From positions 1-22,349 of the forward strand of contig CAYLWJ010000140.1 in assembly GCA_964387355.1 (NCBI GenBank): a DNA stretch of 22,349 bases, in the 5' to 3' direction. Both the position numbers and the translations under genes were made by a program. The notes under the pieces were generated by a model. That model was not told the origin of the DNA and did no database searches. It worked only from the letters and a program-made list of their open reading frames with translations. Below, piece after piece: positions 1 through 7,563 of the stretch. Position 1 is the stretch's first letter, and every line of letters begins with the position of its first letter. The stretch is from Calidifonticultor sp964387355. Lineage in GTDB: Bacteria > Actinomycetota > Humimicrobiia > Humimicrobiales > Humimicrobiaceae.

Positions 1-55
1 TTTTGTGTATTTAAATGAGTAAAATAATTATATATATTACACATAGCATTGCTTT

Positions 56-85
56 ATTGTGATTAAGGTAATTGTGATTAATATA
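56..85. repeat. 15-bp tandem duplication in the leftmost spacer
   Basis: ATTGTGATTAA occurs exactly at 56-66 and 71-81, a period of 15 bases. The rest of bases 1-251 is AT-rich non-coding sequence with no gene seen. Confidence 0.5.
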
Positions 86-204
86 TTTAAGTATATTAAG
101 TTTCTACTTTTATAAATAATATTAAGTTCTCTTAAAATAAAAAAGTCCTATTTTTATTAAAAAAAATTTATTTTTTATAACGTTTTTTAAAAATACTTCG
201 TTTT

Positions 205-210
205 TATAAT
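205..210 (+). promoter_or_regulatory. candidate -10 box for the first two genes
   Basis: A perfect TATAAT lies 41 bases before the start codon at 252. No good TTGACA is present at the expected distance. Just upstream, an AAC (179-181) and a CGT (199-201) separated by 17 bases resemble the layout of ECF-sigma promoters, which is suggestive because an ECF-type sigma gene lies 1 kb downstream. In such AT-rich DNA both matches are weak evidence. Confidence 0.3.
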
Positions 211-251
211 AAAAACACAAAATTTATAAAAATTTATAAGGAGGAAAAATT

Positions 252-542
252 ATGTGGAAAAAAATTATACTAGGTCTAATCATTGGTACTATTATGTTAA
301 CTGCTTCTGCTGGTGGCATATATGCATACCAGAAAAATATAAACCCTTCCGATAATTTAAGAACACAAAGTAAAATTAACGATGCGAATAAAGAAAGAAA
401 TTGTAAAGAAATGCATTATGAATATAATAACCAGTATCAAACACAGAATAATTACTGCTATCAACAAAAAAATGAAAATAAATACAATAACGAATACTTT
501 AATAAAAATAATAATCGAAATTGTTTGCAAAATATAAAGTAA
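252..542 (+). CDS. small Asn-rich secreted or membrane-anchored protein, unknown function
   Basis: This 96-residue protein is not recognised as a known family. Residues 1-26 form a Lys-led hydrophobic segment ending in AYA-like small residues, so it is exported or held by an N-terminal anchor. The remainder is hydrophilic low complexity, rich in Asn, Tyr, Gln and Lys, with three cysteines (in NCKEM, NYCYQ and NCLQN). The start is supported by an AAGGAGG Shine-Dalgarno sequence about 6 bases before the ATG, and a TATAAT lies at 205-210. The gene ends 41 bases before the DUF4405 membrane protein, so the two are probably co-transcribed. The Asn-rich composition resembles the tail of the DUF5667 protein further on, but I see no clear homology. 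It is probably a real gene because of its signal-like start and strong ribosome binding site. Confidence 0.65.
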   Translation: MWKKIILGLIIGTIMLTASAGGIYAYQKNINPSDNLRTQSKINDANKERNCKEMHYEYNNQYQTQNNYCYQQKNENKYNNEYFNKNNNRNCLQNIK

Positions 543-583
543 TTAGGAAAGTAGAGGAAAAAAGTAAAGGAGAAATTAAGAAA

Positions 584-937
584 ATGAAAAAGATGAAATT
601 AAAAGTTAAACTTAGTATAGATATTGCAATGCTTTTAACATTCTTAGTAAATATATTCACAGGATTTGCATTGTTTTTTGGCTTAGTGCATGGAGATGGG
701 GGTGGATACCAATATAGAGGCTCTGCTAAAATTAGCTACTTGAATTTTACTGATTTAGGCAATGATTTAAGCACAAAAACACTATTTAGGCTGTTTCATG
801 ATTGGTCAGGGATTTTATTTGTAATTCTAGTACTTGTTCATCTTATTTTAAACTGGAATACTTTGTGGTGTTATTTTAGAAATATTTTAAAAAAGCCTGA
901 ATATAAATTAACTAATAGTTCTAACATAACATGTTAG
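584..937 (+). CDS. DUF4405 cytochrome b-like membrane protein
   Basis: The protein is about 117 residues with two long hydrophobic segments. The first follows SIDIAMLLTFLVN and the second surrounds a HDWSG...HLILNW pair. The paired histidines in HDW and HLxLNW are the hallmark of DUF4405, a small relative of cytochrome b561-type membrane proteins thought to bind haem and found in membrane electron-transfer modules. I place the start at ATG 584 because AAAGGAG lies 11 bases before it. The frame stays open back to a TTG at 521, but that codon lies inside the preceding gene and would add a charged, non-family N-terminus. It probably forms a transcription unit with the upstream secreted peptide. 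The specific redox partner is unknown. An inverted repeat (CTAACAT, 3-base loop, ATGTTAG) spans its stop codon. Confidence 0.75.
   Translation: MKKMKLKVKLSIDIAMLLTFLVNIFTGFALFFGLVHGDGGGYQYRGSAKISYLNFTDLGNDLSTKTLFRLFHDWSGILFVILVLVHLILNWNTLWCYFRNILKKPEYKLTNSSNITC
921..937. repeat. short inverted repeat over the stop codon of the DUF4405 gene
   Basis: CTAACAT and ATGTTAG form a perfect 7-bp stem with a 3-base loop. No T-tract follows, so I do not call it a rho-independent terminator, although it could mark the transcript end. Confidence 0.3.
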
Positions 938-1241
938 TTATAGAATATATATTATACATAGAAAATCTATTATTATAATATCTATTAATCAAAGGTATGC
1001 GTAAAAAATCATAAGAGCTATAAGAAATAATAGTGTAAAAGTATAGAAAATCCGTGAAAATTCTTTCAAGATGCTTATTTTAGCTATTATGAGATAATAA
1101 ATTAGATAATAAACAAAATAATAACAAATATAATATTATAATTTTAAATATATTATATTAAAAGACAACAAATTTGGTAATATATATAATTAATGTTTAA
1201 TTCTGGATTTTTTATACTATATATTTTTATAACTTTTATTC
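938..1241. other. intergenic spacer, 304 bases, no gene seen
   Basis: The spacer is extremely AT-rich with no open frame of interest and no recognised RNA. A TATACT at 1213-1218 lies 24 bases before the sigma factor ATG and could be its -10 box, which would leave a very short leader. No convincing -35 was found and the sigma gene has no clear Shine-Dalgarno sequence. Confidence 0.4.
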
Positions 1242-1847
1242 ATGGATGATAAAGAACTATCAAATTGCATAGGAAATTTTAAAAAAACTGGTAATAACTT
1301 ATATTTTGAAAAATTATACCGTTTTTTTTTCAAAAAAATATATCGGTTTGTTCTTTTAAATATCTCTGACCATCAAATTGCAGAAGATATAACTATTAAT
1401 ATTTTCTATAATATTTATAAGTATATTACAAAAATACGACTGAATCCCACCAGCTTTAAGCCTTGGATATATAAAATTGCTAGAAACCTGATAATAGATT
1501 ATTACAGGAAAGAAGCAAAATATAAAAAAACCCAGTCTCTTGAACAATATTTGGAAGAAAAACAAATAAACAGCTCAGAAAATATAGAAAAAATTGATAG
1601 CTCTTTTATTATTGAAATATCGGAAAAAAATTTTTCAGATAATGATATTGAGCAACATTTTAAAAATAATGATATTTTAAAAGGACTTCAGTCTCTGCCG
1701 GATATACAAAAGCAGGTTTTAATTTTAAGATTTGTAGAGAATTTGGATTATAAATCCATAGGTATAATTATAAATAAAAACGAACAGGCAGTAAGAGCAA
1801 TTAAATTTAGAGCAATCTCAAAATTAAAGGAGTTTATTGCCAAGTGA
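1242..1847 (+). CDS. ECF-type RNA polymerase sigma factor
   Basis: This 201-residue protein has the two-domain layout of small sigma-70 family factors. Region 2 covers about residues 20-92 and ends with the typical WIYKIARNLIIDYYRK segment that recognises the -10 element. Region 4 covers about 146-198, with LPDIQKQVLILRFVENLDYKSIG and a helix-turn-helix ending in RAISKLKEFI. Sigma-3 is absent, and the linker between the domains is long and charged (about 93-145). The TGA overlaps the GTG of the next gene in a GTGA arrangement, so the two are translationally coupled. This is the classic pairing of an ECF sigma factor with its membrane regulator. The start at 1242 lacks a clear ribosome binding site, but no better start exists. 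Likely targets include its own operon and perhaps the neighbouring redox genes; this is inference. Confidence 0.88.
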   Translation: MDDKELSNCIGNFKKTGNNLYFEKLYRFFFKKIYRFVLLNISDHQIAEDITINIFYNIYKYITKIRLNPTSFKPWIYKIARNLIIDYYRKEAKYKKTQSLEQYLEEKQINSSENIEKIDSSFIIEISEKNFSDNDIEQHFKNNDILKGLQSLPDIQKQVLILRFVENLDYKSIGIIINKNEQAVRAIKFRAISKLKEFIAK

Positions 1848-2701
1848 ATAGTGAAAAACAATTAAACAAAAAAATATTAAAGAAATTTCTAAAACTTCTT
1901 GATAATAATGGAGATATTGATACTTGCCTTGCTCAGTTTAAAGACCATGCTGAATTTAAATACCTTAACCAATATGTAGCACAATATGCAGAAATTGTTA
2001 AAACTTTTGAAAAATTAAAAAATATAAAAATCAGTAAAGACCTTGAAGATAATTCACTAAAAGATATTTATTTAAAATTAAAAACTGAAAATCTTAAAAA
2101 TACTAATAAAATACCAAAAAAGGATAAACAGCTCATTATGCTTAGACCAGCTTATATTAAGCCTCTGGTTATTTTTCTTAGTATCTTTATTTTTACAAGT
2201 TTTTCTTTTGCTGGAACATTATATGCTTCTGAGAGTTCTATACCAGGTGATAAACTTTACACATTTAAAAGATTTTCAGAAAATATCCAAGTAGTATTTA
2301 CTCCTTTTAAATACGAAAAAGTACTTTATTTAAAATTCCTTGATAAAAGATTAAGCGAAGCTAAAACTATTCTTAATAATTCTACTTATAATAACGAAAA
2401 AGCAGCAGAAAAGCTTTTTTCAGATTTATACGATACATATAAAAAATGTCATGATAGAAAATATCTTGACACAGATAAAGAAATGCAAATACAATCAAAG
2501 ATAAATGAAATCGAAGAAGGTTTTAGACATAGATATGGTATGAAGAAACGAATTTATTTTAATTTGCCAAATCAAAATAATGCATATAATAATGATAATA
2601 GTAATGAAGATAATAATGAAGGTAATAATAAAGGTAACTACGAAGGTGGTAATAAAGGTAGCCATGCTATGTTAAGAAAACAAAATCAATTTGGCAAATA
2701 A
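1844..2701 (+). CDS. DUF5667 membrane protein, probable anti-sigma factor or sensor
   Basis: The 285-residue protein has a soluble N-terminal part (about 1-100), one transmembrane helix (about 104-127), and an extracytoplasmic DUF5667-like region. That region begins with the characteristic SSIPGDKLYTFKRFSENIQ and continues with LYLKFLDKRLSEAKTIL to about residue 235. Residues 243-274 are an Asn/Gly/Glu-rich low-complexity tail with repeated NNxG-type units. DUF5667 proteins commonly sit beside ECF sigma factors. The layout of cytoplasmic N-terminus, single helix and external domain fits an anti-sigma factor, although I see no zinc-binding anti-sigma HxxxCxxC motif. It starts at GTG 1844, overlapping the sigma stop codon, with AAAGGAG 11 bases upstream. 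The anti-sigma role is inferred from context and topology. Confidence 0.72.
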   Translation: MNSEKQLNKKILKKFLKLLDNNGDIDTCLAQFKDHAEFKYLNQYVAQYAEIVKTFEKLKNIKISKDLEDNSLKDIYLKLKTENLKNTNKIPKKDKQLIMLRPAYIKPLVIFLSIFIFTSFSFAGTLYASESSIPGDKLYTFKRFSENIQVVFTPFKYEKVLYLKFLDKRLSEAKTILNNSTYNNEKAAEKLFSDLYDTYKKCHDRKYLDTDKEMQIQSKINEIEEGFRHRYGMKKRIYFNLPNQNNAYNNDNSNEDNNEGNNKGNYEGGNKGSHAMLRKQNQFGK

Positions 2702-2760
2702 TAAATTTTATTTTTCTTATTAATTTAATAATTAAAAATATAAATTCAAAAGAGGTTAAA

Positions 2761-3753
2761 ATGTTAAAAGATAAACCATTAATAATCCTACCAAACTATA
2801 AAAATAGCAGATATAAAGAGATATATCTTGCAGGTGGCTGCTTCTGGGGACTACAAGCTTATTTTGACAGAATAATTGGTATTGAGTATACAAATGTTGG
2901 ATATGCTAATGGTAAAAGTGAAAAAACAGATTATTATTCTATTAAAGAGACAGGACATGCAGAAACAGTTTATGTTGTTTATGACCCAAACAAAATAACT
3001 TTAGAAGAGATTTTAGGATATTTTTTTAATATTATTGATCCAACAAGCTTAAATAAACAAGGTAATGATATTGGCACACAATACCGTAGTGGTATTTATT
3101 ATATCAACAAGGATGATAAGGAAATCATTGAGGCTATAATAAAAAAAGAACAAGCTAAATATACTAAAAAAATTGTAACAGAAATTGAACCTCTTAAAAA
3201 TTTTGTTATAGCTGAAGATTATCATCAAAATTATTTAGATAAAAACCCTGCCGGTTATTGTCATATAGATTTAAGTCAAATACCAAAAGAAAAACCAAAA
3301 GTAAACCCTCTTGATTATCCAAAGCCATCTATTGATATAATAAAGAAAAAATTAACAGCTCTGCAATATAGTATTACTCAAGAAAATGCTACAGAAGCTC
3401 CATTTAAAAATGAATATTGGGATAATAAACAAGCTGGCATTTATGTTGATGTTGTAACAGGAGAACCTTTATTTTTATCAACAAATAAATATAATTCCGG
3501 TACAGGATGGCCATCTTTTACAAGACCAATACAATGGGATGTTGTAACTTACCATTTGGATAATTCACTGGGCATGAAAAGAATAGAGGTAAGAAGCAGA
3601 AGTGGCAACAGTCATTTAGGACATTTATTTTTTGATGGACCAGCTGAAGAAGGGGGTTTACGCTATTGTATGAATAGCGGTGCACTAAATTTTATACCAC
3701 TTGATAAAATGGATGAACTTGGATATGGAAAATTTAAAGGTTTGATTAGCTAA
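2761..3753 (+). CDS. msrAB: bifunctional peptide methionine sulfoxide reductase MsrA-MsrB
   Basis: The 330-residue fusion reduces both stereoisomers of methionine sulfoxide in proteins. The MsrA half (about 18-175) carries the catalytic GGCFWG motif with Cys27, and a second cysteine at 167 in NPAGYCHI that can act as resolving residue. The MsrB half (about 195-325) carries GTGWPSF (247-253), RSRSGNSHLGHLF and the catalytic Cys303 in RYCMNSGAL. The two CxxC zinc pairs of many MsrB proteins are absent, as in the zinc-free subgroup. There is no signal peptide, so it should be cytoplasmic. AGAGG lies 5 bases before the ATG. It follows the sigma/DUF5667 pair by 59 bases on the same strand, so it may belong to the same stress response. 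Recognition is secure; the regulatory link is inferred. Confidence 0.95.
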   Translation: MLKDKPLIILPNYKNSRYKEIYLAGGCFWGLQAYFDRIIGIEYTNVGYANGKSEKTDYYSIKETGHAETVYVVYDPNKITLEEILGYFFNIIDPTSLNKQGNDIGTQYRSGIYYINKDDKEIIEAIIKKEQAKYTKKIVTEIEPLKNFVIAEDYHQNYLDKNPAGYCHIDLSQIPKEKPKVNPLDYPKPSIDIIKKKLTALQYSITQENATEAPFKNEYWDNKQAGIYVDVVTGEPLFLSTNKYNSGTGWPSFTRPIQWDVVTYHLDNSLGMKRIEVRSRSGNSHLGHLFFDGPAEEGGLRYCMNSGALNFIPLDKMDELGYGKFKGLIS

Positions 3754-3766
3754 TGGACTTAGTTAA

Positions 3767-3834
3767 ATAGCATATATAGTTAAACCGTAAGCATATTTAA
3801 ACAGTAAGTAAAGTTATACAGTAAGTATTTTTTA
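3767..3834. repeat. degenerate 17-bp tandem repeat between convergent genes
   Basis: Four units of 17 bases follow each other: 3767-3783, 3784-3800, 3801-3817 and 3818-3834. The last two share ACAGTAAGTA exactly and the second begins ACCGTAAG. The array fills the space between the convergent msrAB and MFS genes and runs into the end of the MFS gene. The 13-base word AAGCATATTTAAA within it (3789-3801) recurs at 5140-5152 on the other side of the MFS gene. Confidence 0.5.
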
Positions 3835-5028
3835 TTTTACAGTTTTCATCTTCCTACTTAGTATAATAAAAAGTAATGAAGCTAAAAAAGCAGTCCCACT
3901 CCCAAAATAAAAAGGAACTCTTATATCAATGTAATTCCACATAATGCCTGCAATTAGAGATGAAAAAAAACTGCATATACCAACAGATGTCTGGTATATT
4001 CCAAAAGCAGTCCCTGATTTTTCCTGAGGCACTAGCAATGATATATAAGCTTTACCTACTCCCTCTGTTAAAGCCATATATATACCATAAATAGGAAATA
4101 AAACCCATATAAAAAGACTTTTATTAATAAAACCAAAAAAGAAATACACTGTTGCAAATATTAAAAGACCCGCAACAAAAACTTTTTTTGCACCAATTTT
4201 ATCAACAATAATTCCTGCTGGAATTGAGAATAAAGCGTATGTTAAATTAAAAAGAACATAAGCAAAAATTGTTATTTTAATAGCAAGACCTAAATTTTGA
4301 GCCCTTAAAATAAGGAATGCATCTGAGCTATTCCCAATAGAAAATATTATACTTATAAATAAAAATATCCTAAATGAAGGATTAACATCTCTCCATCTAA
4401 GCTTTACATCACTAAAACAAAGTGCCTTTTTCTTTTTTTCAAGAACAAATATTATAAGAAGAATTATTCCTATAAAGCCTGGTATAGCAGCAATATAAAA
4501 TACAAGCCTTAAATTGTCATTAAATATTGAAAGAAACATAATTGCAGCAAGGGGACCAAAAACAGCACCAAGTGTGTCAAGCGCTCTGTGAAATCCAAAA
4601 GACCTGCCTCTTATATTTTCTTGACAACTTTCTGTAATTAATGAGTCTCTTGCTGAGGTTCTAATACCTTTCCCCAACCTGTCCAAAAATCTTGCAACAA
4701 GTACAAGCGGCCAGGTATATGATAAACCTAGAATAATCTTTGAAAAAGTAGAAAGTGAATAACCTGCCATTACAAACGGTTTCCTTTTTTGAAATTTATC
4801 AGATATCCAGCCTGAAAACACTTTAAGTATTGAAGCAGTTGACTCAGCAATACCTTCAATTAATCCAACTATAGCAACAGGAGCTCCAAGAAAAGTAGTC
4901 AAGAAAATTGGAACTACAGGATAAACCATTTCAGACGCCAAATCATTAAAAAAACTTACCCAACCTAAGGCAAAAACATTCTTTGGCACCTTAAAAGCAT
5001 TTCTTAGCTTTTTTATTTTATCTAACAC
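3832..5028 (-). CDS. MFS family transporter
   Basis: The 398-residue protein has about twelve hydrophobic segments and the features of the major facilitator superfamily. These include the early FFNDLASEMVYPVVPIFL helix, the GWISDKFQKRKP loop typical of the MFS loop between helices 2 and 3, and DRLGKGIRTSARDSLI followed by RGRSFGFHRALDTLGAVFGP. This set is found in a common bacterial MFS subfamily whose substrates are not established, so I assign none. The start appears to be a GTG at 5026-5028 with only weak AAGA pairing just upstream. The next methionine is inside the transmembrane region, so the GTG is preferred. It is transcribed away from the DUF255 gene and convergent with msrAB, so it is probably a single-gene unit. 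It is flanked on both sides by short tandem repeats. Confidence 0.85.
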   Translation of the reverse strand: MLDKIKKLRNAFKVPKNVFALGWVSFFNDLASEMVYPVVPIFLTTFLGAPVAIVGLIEGIAESTASILKVFSGWISDKFQKRKPFVMAGYSLSTFSKIILGLSYTWPLVLVARFLDRLGKGIRTSARDSLITESCQENIRGRSFGFHRALDTLGAVFGPLAAIMFLSIFNDNLRLVFYIAAIPGFIGIILLIIFVLEKKKKALCFSDVKLRWRDVNPSFRIFLFISIIFSIGNSSDAFLILRAQNLGLAIKITIFAYVLFNLTYALFSIPAGIIVDKIGAKKVFVAGLLIFATVYFFFGFINKSLFIWVLFPIYGIYMALTEGVGKAYISLLVPQEKSGTAFGIYQTSVGICSFFSSLIAGIMWNYIDIRVPFYFGSGTAFLASLLFIILSRKMKTVK

Positions 5029-5407
5029 TCTTAAAATAATTTTCTCAAATTAATTTCCTAAATTAAAAAAGATTATTAAAATAACACTGTAAAAAATATT
5101 ATATACTTAATATTATATATTTAATACCATATGTTTACTAAGCATATTTAAATAGTTTTATTTAAACAAGTTTATTTAAAACAGTTTTATTTAAAAAGGT
5201 TCGTTTAAAATAATCTGTTAATTTTAAATTTTAAATTTTAAATGATAAAATTAACAATTAAGAAAACGAATAATAGAAATTAAATATAATCTTGATAATT
5301 TAGATAATGTAGAGCTAGTAACATTTATTCAAAAAGTAGTCCAAAAATTAGTTATAATAAAAATTAATTATAATAATACATTATAAGATTTTAATAAAAA
5401 ATGAACT
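5029..5407. other. divergent intergenic spacer, 379 bases
   Basis: The spacer separates two divergently transcribed genes and should hold both promoters, but no convincing -35/-10 pair was found. It contains a degenerate tandem array at 5154-5210 and three perfect TTTTAAA units at 5222-5242. No RNA gene is recognised. Confidence 0.4.
5154..5210. repeat. degenerate 14-15-bp tandem repeat
   Basis: Units of the form AGTTTTATTTAAA occur at 5154-5168, 5169-5182, 5183-5197 and, more diverged, 5198-5210. A separate run of three perfect 7-base TTTTAAA units follows at 5222-5242. The array begins two bases after a copy of AAGCATATTTAAA. Confidence 0.55.
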
Positions 5408-7483
5408 ATGAAACCAAATAATCTTATACATGAAAAAAGCCCTTATCTACTTCAACATGCATATAATCCAGTAAACTGGTATCCATGGGAAGAAAAAGCC
5501 TTCAAAAGAGCAAAAATAGAGGATAAACCTATTTTCTTGTCAATAGGATATTCTACATGTCATTGGTGCCATGTTATGGAAAAAGAATCATTTGAAGATA
5601 TTGAAGTGGCAAAATTATTAAATGATACATTTATATGTATAAAAGTTGATCGTGAAGAGAGACCAGATATTGATAAAATTTATATGAAATTCTGTCAAAT
5701 GCTAACTGGTTCAGGTGGATGGCCCTTAACGATTATTATGACACCTGACAAAAAGCCATTCTTTGCCGCCACTTATATTCCAAAACAAGATAAATATGGA
5801 AGAATAGGAATGCTAAATCTTATACCTCAAATCAAAAAATTATGGGTAAATAATAGAAGCCAAGTATTTAAAGCTTCTGACGAAATTACAAAACATTTTT
5901 CACATCAAAATCTTGTTAAATTTGAAGGTATGTTAGATAAGTCTATTTTTGATTTGGCATTTGATAAACTATTTCAAATTTTCGATATGACAAATGGTGG
6001 TTTTGGTTCATTTCCAAAATTTCCCACCATGCATCACTTATATTTTCTATTAAGGTATTATAAAAGAACTAAAAATGAATTTGCACTTCATATGGTTGAA
6101 AAAACAATCAACGCTATAAGGAATGGCGGGATATGGGATCATATAGGCTTTGGCATTCACAGATATTCAACAGACGAAAAATGGATTATACCTCACTTCG
6201 AAAAGATGCTTTATGATCAAGCAGCCTTTTCTATTGCTTGCATTGAAGCTTACCAGCTAACCCGAAATAATAAATATAAAAGAATTGCAGATGAAATCTT
6301 CACATACATTTTAAGAGATATGACCTCAAATAATGGTGGTTTTTATTCTGCTGAGGATGCAGACAGCGAAGGTATTGAAGGTAAATTTTACACATGGACT
6401 GTTGATGAAATTAAAAAAATATTTCCGCAGAAAGAAGCAGAACTGCTTATTGATATTTTCAATATAAATACTATCAATATAGAATCAGGAAGTATTTTAT
6501 ATATAAATAGATCTCTTGAAGACATTGCATCCAAGTTAAACTTAACATTTAAAGAACTAGACAAGTTTTTAAAAAGTTCAATTGAAAAAATGTTTTTAAT
6601 ACGCAGTAAAAGAATCCGTCCATTTAAAGATTATAAAATATTAACAGACTGGAACGGTTTAGCAATATCTGCACTTGCAACTGGTGCAAGAGTATTGGAA
6701 AATCATATATATAAAAAAGCTGCAATAAAAGCCGCAGATTTCATCATCAATAACTTGATTACAAAAGAAGGCTCACTTCTACATAGATATGCAGATGGTC
6801 AGTCTGCAATAGATGCAAACCTTGATGATTATGCTTTCTTTATTGCAGGTTTAATTGAACTTTACCAAACTACATTTAAACCGTTGTATTTAAAAACTGC
6901 TATTGACTTAAATAAATATTTACTTGAAAATTTTTGGGACAATAAATATGGAGGTTTTTATTTTACAAAAATAAATAGCGACCTTGATATTTATAGACAA
7001 AAAGACATTTATGATGGGGCAATTCCCTCTGGCAATTCAATTGCATTGCTAAATCTAGTTAAGCTAAGTAGATTTACTGCAGACACATCATATGAGGATA
7101 AAGCTAATCAGATTGTTAAAGCTTTTTCAGTAGCAGTAAAAGATAACCCTATAGCATATACTCAATTTATATCTTCTTACGACTTTTTGATAGGACCATC
7201 ATTTGAAGTTGTAATAGTCGGAAATAGTGATTCAAAAGATACAAATAAAATACTTAATAGTATTAATTCAATATTTTGCCCAAATAAAATTATAGTTTTA
7301 AAACCACCTGAAAATATAAATAATAATATAAATACTATTTCAGAAATTAAAGAATTAATACCTTATATTAGCGATATGAAAATGATTAATAAAAAACCTA
7401 CTATTTATATTTGCTCCAATTTTTCATGCAAAAAACCAACAAACGAAATAAGTGTTGCTTTAAAGCTTTTAACTGAAAATTAA
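5408..7483 (+). CDS. thioredoxin-domain protein of the YyaL/DUF255 (SPATA20) family
   Basis: The 691-residue protein matches the full length of this conserved family. The N-terminal thioredoxin-like domain (about 1-160) starts with the signature NLIHEKSPYLLQHAYNPVNW. It carries a CHWC redox motif at Cys51 and Cys54, then CIKVDREERPDID. The rest (about 190-600) resembles an alpha/alpha six-helix barrel of the kind seen in N-acylglucosamine epimerases and six-hairpin glycosidases, with HFEKMLYDQA and GGFYSAEDADSEG as family motifs. No signal peptide is present. The function of the family is not established; redox or sugar-related roles have been suggested. The ATG at 5408 is chosen because the family motif begins four residues later. 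No strong ribosome binding site is visible. It is convergent with the methyl-transfer cluster and probably independent of it. Confidence 0.9.
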   Translation: MKPNNLIHEKSPYLLQHAYNPVNWYPWEEKAFKRAKIEDKPIFLSIGYSTCHWCHVMEKESFEDIEVAKLLNDTFICIKVDREERPDIDKIYMKFCQMLTGSGGWPLTIIMTPDKKPFFAATYIPKQDKYGRIGMLNLIPQIKKLWVNNRSQVFKASDEITKHFSHQNLVKFEGMLDKSIFDLAFDKLFQIFDMTNGGFGSFPKFPTMHHLYFLLRYYKRTKNEFALHMVEKTINAIRNGGIWDHIGFGIHRYSTDEKWIIPHFEKMLYDQAAFSIACIEAYQLTRNNKYKRIADEIFTYILRDMTSNNGGFYSAEDADSEGIEGKFYTWTVDEIKKIFPQKEAELLIDIFNINTINIESGSILYINRSLEDIASKLNLTFKELDKFLKSSIEKMFLIRSKRIRPFKDYKILTDWNGLAISALATGARVLENHIYKKAAIKAADFIINNLITKEGSLLHRYADGQSAIDANLDDYAFFIAGLIELYQTTFKPLYLKTAIDLNKYLLENFWDNKYGGFYFTKINSDLDIYRQKDIYDGAIPSGNSIALLNLVKLSRFTADTSYEDKANQIVKAFSVAVKDNPIAYTQFISSYDFLIGPSFEVVIVGNSDSKDTNKILNSINSIFCPNKIIVLKPPENINNNINTISEIKELIPYISDMKMINKKPTIYICSNFSCKKPTNEISVALKLLTEN

Positions 7484-7563
7484 AAGTTATTTTTTATTAT
7501 TAATAAATTAAATCTTTTTACTTCTGGAAATTTTTTGATTTGTTGATTAACTTATTAATTTTT

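Noticed and set aside
521..583. Longer start (TTG 521) for the DUF4405 protein
   Set aside because: It lies inside the preceding gene and has no ribosome binding site, while ATG 584 has AAAGGAG and starts close to the family's first helix.
1356..1565. Open frame on the minus strand inside the sigma factor gene
   Set aside because: It lies wholly antisense to a clear sigma-70 family gene and its protein has no recognisable domain or ribosome binding site.
3767..3834. CRISPR array
   Set aside because: Units are 17 bases, contiguous, degenerate and without spacers, and no cas genes are present.
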